Shown here: piece after piece, positions 7,309 through 9,833 of the stretch
Position numbering within the stretch: position 1 is the stretch's first letter
How the letters are laid out: every line of letters starts with the position of its first letter
Assembly (NCBI GenBank): GCA_003135255.1
Contig: PLAX01000100.1
Span: 4,540-14,372, forward strand
DNA from: Candidatus Dormiibacterota bacterium
GTDB taxonomy: Bacteria > Chloroflexota > Dormibacteria > Aeolococcales > Aeolococcaceae
Length of the DNA stretch: 9,833 bases
Direction: 5' to 3'
The notes under the pieces: generated by a model
Told to the model about the DNA's origin: nothing
What the model saw: only the letters and a program-made list of their open reading frames with translations
Database searches by the model: none
Position numbers and translations under genes: made by a program

Positions 7309-7782
7309 TCAGTCCTGGTCCGAGGCGCCCTGGACGGCGACGAGGACCTGGCTGGCGTGCCCCTGGGGTTGGACCTTTCGCCATTCACGCTGGACCCCGC
7401 CGTCCGGCCCGATCAGGAACGTCGAGCGTTCCACACCCATGTAGCTGCGACCGTACTGCTCCTTGGTGGTCCAGAGCTGGAAGAAGTCGATCAGGAGATG
7501 GTCGGGATCGCTGACCAGGGGGATGCCCAGATCGCACTTGGCCGCGAAACGATCGTGGCTCTCACCGGAGTCGGGCGAGACCCCGTACACGAGCACGCCG
7601 GCACGTTCGAACTCGGGCAGCAGCCCGGTGAACTCCCGGCCCTCCAGGGTGCAGCCAGGGGTGTCGTCCTTGGGGTAGAAGTAGAGAACGGCCCGGCCGC
7701 CCAGGAGGTCGGAACGCCGGAGCCGTCCGCCCCCGCTCACGGCCAGGTCGAAGTCGGGCAGCTCTGTCGTCGTCTCGCCCAC
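7309..7782 (-). CDS. bcp: BCP/PrxQ-type peroxiredoxin
   Basis: A complete 157-residue thioredoxin-fold peroxidase that reduces hydroperoxides in the cytoplasm. The signature YFYPKDDTPGCTLE holds the peroxidatic Cys (residue 44 from this start). The Cys five residues later found in many BCPs is missing. A second Cys 39 residues downstream (AAKCDLG, residue 83) is where alpha3-type PrxQ enzymes carry the resolving Cys. The start is placed at GTG 7782-7780, because GGAGGA (7794-7789) stands six bases before it. The GTG at 7788 directly abuts that ribosome-binding site and is less likely. It heads a leftward operon with two Get3-like ATPases, and its TGA is followed in the same frame by the first of them. 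Confidence 0.92.
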   Translation of the reverse strand: MGETTTELPDFDLAVSGGGRLRRSDLLGGRAVLYFYPKDDTPGCTLEGREFTGLLPEFERAGVLVYGVSPDSGESHDRFAAKCDLGIPLVSDPDHLLIDFFQLWTTKEQYGRSYMGVERSTFLIGPDGGVQREWRKVQPQGHASQVLVAVQGASDQD

Positions 7783-7788
7783 CGGCAC

Positions 7789-7794
7789 TCCTCC
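7789..7794 (-). promoter_or_regulatory. Ribosome binding site that decides the bcp start
   Basis: On the minus strand GGAGGA (7794-7789) is followed by GTGCCG and then GTG. Only the second GTG (7782) has a workable spacing of six bases, so it is preferred as the start codon of the peroxiredoxin. Confidence 0.65.
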
Positions 7795-7825
7795 TGGTCG
7801 CAGGTCCGTGCCACCTACTCTACGA

Positions 7826-7840
7826 GCCGGATCGTCCGGC
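7826..7840. repeat. Short perfect hairpin between the SirB1-like gene and bcp
   Basis: GCCGGA-TCG-TCCGGC has 6-bp perfect arms around a 3-base loop. It lies between the stop of the SirB1-like gene (7867) and the bcp start, both on the minus strand. No T-run follows, so it is at most a weak terminator. A -10-like TAGAGT (7822-7817) follows immediately and could serve bcp, but no matching -35 is visible. Confidence 0.35.
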
Positions 7841-7866
7841 GCGGCGTTCGGCCGGGAGCCTCAGCG

Positions 7867-8658
7867 TCAGTTCAGGAAGGAGCGGAGCCTCCCCACCACC
7901 TCGTTGACATGGCCGCGGTCGGGGGCGTCCGGCGCCGCCCGAGCGAGGTAGTCGCCGAGGTCCTGGAGCGCCCCCTGGGGCCGCCCCATCTGCCAGAGCA
8001 GCAGCCCCCGGTCCCGGCGCTCGCCAGGCTCGTCGGGGAGGAGGTCGACGCAACGATCGGCGGCCTGGAGCGCCAGCGGCCAGTTCTCCAGGCTCGCGTA
8101 GCAGCCCCGGAGGTTGCGGGACATTCGGGCCAGGATGCGCCGCGGCGAGGCCGGCTCCAGCCAGCGCGGCTCGACCCTCTCCGGCTCACGGCCGAGGTGG
8201 CGCGCCGCGGCCTGGCGGAGATCCTCGTCGTCGAGCGGCTCTCCGGAGCAGGCGTCGACCACCAGTCCCTCGACCCGCACCGCGAAGTGCCCGGGGAGGG
8301 CGATGCCCTCGACCCGTATGCCGGCCCGCCGGCCGACCCCCATCCAGATCGCGCCACAGGCGATCGGGGTGCCCACCCCACGCTCCAGGACCGAGTTCAG
8401 GTAGTGGGTCCGGGGGTCGCCACCGCCGGCCCCCCGCAGGTTGAGGCGGGAGCGGAGCAGGGCGGCGACGGCCTCGGAGGGCCGCTCCGCCGCAGTGCGG
8501 TCCACCCGGCCGGCAAGGTCGTCGAGCAGACCCAGCCAGGGCCCGGGGTCCACCGAGGGGGAGTCCTCGACGGCGATCCAGAGAGCCGCCTCGGCGATAT
8601 CGGAGTCAGGATCCGCCGCGGCGGCGAGGACGAGGTTGCGGGCGTCTGCGCGCTCCAT
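7867..8658 (-). CDS. SirB1/transglutaminase-like protein with TPR-like C-terminus
   Basis: A 263-residue protein (from ATG 8658) of the SirB1 (UPF0162) group of transglutaminase-like proteins, whose biochemical role is not established. The family core is seen in DPRTHYLNSVLERGVGTP (81-98), then PGHFAVRV (122-129) and VVDACSG (133-139). Cys101 (PIAC), His124 (PGHF) and Asp136 (VVDA) occur in the order of a transglutaminase-type catalytic triad, so some hydrolase or transferase activity is possible. The last 90 residues (NLRGCYASLENWPLALQAADR and on) read as TPR-like helices, as is usual in this group. An in-frame GTG at 8685 would add nine residues. Neither start has a clear Shine-Dalgarno, and homology does not reach the extra residues. 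It is divergent from dxs. Confidence 0.85.
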   Translation of the reverse strand: MERADARNLVLAAAADPDSDIAEAALWIAVEDSPSVDPGPWLGLLDDLAGRVDRTAAERPSEAVAALLRSRLNLRGAGGGDPRTHYLNSVLERGVGTPIACGAIWMGVGRRAGIRVEGIALPGHFAVRVEGLVVDACSGEPLDDEDLRQAAARHLGREPERVEPRWLEPASPRRILARMSRNLRGCYASLENWPLALQAADRCVDLLPDEPGERRDRGLLLWQMGRPQGALQDLGDYLARAAPDAPDRGHVNEVVGRLRSFLN

Positions 8659-8679
8659 GGCCGGGTATGATGCCCGGCC
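8659..8679. repeat. Perfect inverted repeat beside the SirB1-like start codon
   Basis: GGCCGGG (8659-8665) and CCCGGCC (8673-8679) are perfect complements around the 7-base loop TATGATG. The repeat directly adjoins the ATG at 8658. If transcription of the minus-strand gene starts further right, it would form a hairpin right at the start codon. The loop also reads TATGAT (8666-8671) on the plus strand, a good -10 match, but no -35 box sits 16-18 bp upstream. Confidence 0.4.
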
Positions 8680-8718
8680 GGGCACCCCGCACCGCCCGGA
8701 AGGCGGGATCAGAGCGAA

Positions 8719-8724
8719 TACACT
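8719..8724 (+). promoter_or_regulatory. Possible -10 box for a leaderless dxs transcript
   Basis: TACACT (TAnnnT form) ends nine bases before the dxs ATG. A start at about 8731-8734 would give an almost leaderless mRNA, which would fit the lack of a spaced Shine-Dalgarno before the ATG. No convincing -35 box is present at 17 bp, so this is a weak call. Confidence 0.3.
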
Positions 8725-8733
8725 GGGCTAGGG

Positions 8734-9833
8734 ATGCTGCTTGACGAGATCACCTGTCCCGACGACCTGCGCGGCCTCAGCCTCCAGGACCTGAACCGGC
8801 TCTGCGCCGAGATCCGGGAGTTCCTGGTGGCCGCCGTCGCCCGAACCGGGGGCCACCTGGGGCCCAACCTCGGCGTGGTGGAGCTGACCGTCGCCCTCCA
8901 TCGCACCTTCCACTCGCCGCGCGATGCCCTGGTCTTCGACACCGGGCACCAGGCCTACGTCCACAAGATGCTGACCGGGCGGCTCGCGGGCTTCGACCGG
9001 CTTCGCCAGAGAGGCGGCCTCTCCGGCTATCCCAACCGGGCCGAGTCCGAGCACGACATCGTCGAGAACTCCCACGCCTCGACGGGCCTCAGTTACGCGG
9101 TGGCGCTGGCCACCGCCCGCCAGCTGACCGGGGAGCCCGGCAAGGTGATCTGCGTGGTCGGTGACGGCGCGCTGACCGGCGGGATGGCCTACGAGGCGCT
9201 CAACAACATCGGCCACCTCCAGCCCGAGCTGATCATCGTCCTGAACGACAACGGACGTTCCTACGCTCCGACCATCGGCGGCCTCGCCGCCAATCTGGGC
9301 CAGCTCCGCCTCTCCCCCACCTACGAGGCGGCGAAGGACGCCACCGGCCGCACCCTGCGCCATCTCCCCCTGGTCGGCGACTCCGCCTACCAGGCCGCCA
9401 AGCGGGTCAAGGAGTCGCTCAAGCAGCTGGTCGCCACCACCTCGCTGTTCGAGACCCTCGGGCTCAAGTACGGCGGCCCCATCGACGGGCACGACGTGGC
9501 CGCCCTGGAGCGCGCCCTCCGCGACGCCGCCACCTACCGAGGCCCGGTGGTCATCCACGTCGTGACCAACAAGGGCAACGGTTACGCCCCTGCAGTTCAG
9601 GACGATATCGACAAATACCACGGGGTGTCGACCTTCGATCCCAAGGACGGGAGCTTCGCCATCAAGGCCCCTTCCTGGACCGATCTCTTCGGCGATGCCC
9701 TGCTGGAGGCGGCCGAGGAGGACTCGCGGATTGTCGCCATCACGGCGGCGATGGCGTCATCCACCGGCCTGCTCGCCTTCGCCGAGCGTTTCCCGGACCG
9801 CTTCTTCGACGTCGGCATCGCCGAGCAGCACGC
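8734..9833 (+). CDS. dxs: 1-deoxy-D-xylulose-5-phosphate synthase, N-terminal part (runs off the window)
   Basis: The first enzyme of the MEP isoprenoid pathway. It is thiamine diphosphate-dependent and condenses pyruvate and glyceraldehyde 3-phosphate with loss of CO2. The 366 complete codons cover the whole TPP-binding domain I and the start of the transketolase-type pyrimidine domain. Visible motifs are TGGHLGPNLGVVELTVALH (His41), FDTGHQAYVHKMLTGR (68-83), the TPP/Mg motif GDGALTGGMAYEALNN (143-158), NDNGRSYAPT (171-180, the form I recall from actinobacterial Dxs), YGGPIDGHD (His253) and GIAEQHA, whose Glu364 is the catalytic Glu contacting the TPP pyrimidine. The reading frame has no stop to the window edge; about 250-270 more residues would be expected. 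The ATG at 8734 is the start that fits the family N-terminus. Confidence 0.96.
   Translation, partial: MLLDEITCPDDLRGLSLQDLNRLCAEIREFLVAAVARTGGHLGPNLGVVELTVALHRTFHSPRDALVFDTGHQAYVHKMLTGRLAGFDRLRQRGGLSGYPNRAESEHDIVENSHASTGLSYAVALATARQLTGEPGKVICVVGDGALTGGMAYEALNNIGHLQPELIIVLNDNGRSYAPTIGGLAANLGQLRLSPTYEAAKDATGRTLRHLPLVGDSAYQAAKRVKESLKQLVATTSLFETLGLKYGGPIDGHDVAALERALRDAATYRGPVVIHVVTNKGNGYAPAVQDDIDKYHGVSTFDPKDGSFAIKAPSWTDLFGDALLEAAEEDSRIVAITAAMASSTGLLAFAERFPDRFFDVGIAEQH

Noticed and set aside
7309..7311. Recoding of this TGA (readthrough or selenocysteine) to make a real peroxiredoxin-ATPase fusion
   Set aside because: TGA ends several other genes here. The position is at the natural C-terminus of a BCP protein and no recoding hairpin is evident. 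It is kept only as a test within the start-codon finding.
7416..7432. GGAACG-N5-CGTTCC inverted repeat resembling a LexA box
   Set aside because: The GAAC/GTTC half-sites are seven bases apart instead of four, and the repeat lies inside the conserved bcp coding sequence (ERSTF), so chance codon choice explains it.
6649..8670. 673-codon plus-strand open frame across the bagA-bcp-SirB1 region
   Set aside because: It is the antisense of three recognisable minus-strand genes; the translation has no motif and crosses their intergenic gap.
1..9833. tRNA, rRNA, CRISPR array, insertion sequence or attachment site
   Set aside because: No cloverleaf-like segment, spaced repeat array, transposase motif or terminal inverted repeats seen; genes fill nearly the whole window.

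Overview
The window is a very GC-rich bacterial chromosome segment with nine protein-coding genes packed almost end to end. I see no RNA genes, mobile elements or CRISPR. Several features point to Actinomycetota or a neighbouring GC-rich phylum such as Dormibacterota. These are a BcpB-like peroxiredoxin, a paired Get3-like ATPase locus in the same order as mycobacterial Rv3679-Rv3680, an actinobacterial-type Dxs (NDNGRSYAPT), a TTGACC/TAGGGT promoter, and a Gram-positive-type LexA box. The phylum assignment is inference from recalled family features.

Layout. (1) Positions 1-1014 (+): the 3' part of a 2-Cys BCP-type peroxiredoxin, overlapped by ATGA with a COG2085 (F420/NADP oxidoreductase-like) protein. 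(2) Positions 1015-1121: an intergenic region with a 13-bp tandem repeat, a clear -35/-10 promoter, and a perfect LexA-type operator on the expected transcription start. (3) Positions 1122-5188 (+): a two-gene repair operon, a YhaO/SbcD-like nuclease and a YhaN/SbcC-like ATPase with a membrane hairpin, again joined by ATGA. (4) Positions 5133-7782 (-): a three-gene operon transcribed leftward, made of a BCP peroxiredoxin, a BagA-like ATPase and a BagB-like ATPase. Its 3' end overlaps the end of the yhaN-like gene by 56 bp. (5) Positions 7867-8658/8685 (-): a SirB1/transglutaminase-like protein with a helical, TPR-like tail. (6) Positions 8734 to the end (+): the first 366 codons of dxs (isoprenoid precursor synthesis), divergent from the SirB1-like gene and open at the right edge.

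Two points deserve most attention. The YhaO/YhaN repair operon appears to be under direct SOS control. The leftward operon combines a peroxiredoxin with two Get3-family ATPases, and the first ATPase carries a Cys-x-Cys pair where, as I recall the sequence, yeast Get3 has its redox-switch cysteines. That ATPase also has no ATG, GTG or TTG start before its P-loop and sits in the same reading frame as the peroxiredoxin, separated by one TGA. A peroxide-responsive chaperone module is a reasonable hypothesis from this, but it is not shown by the sequence.
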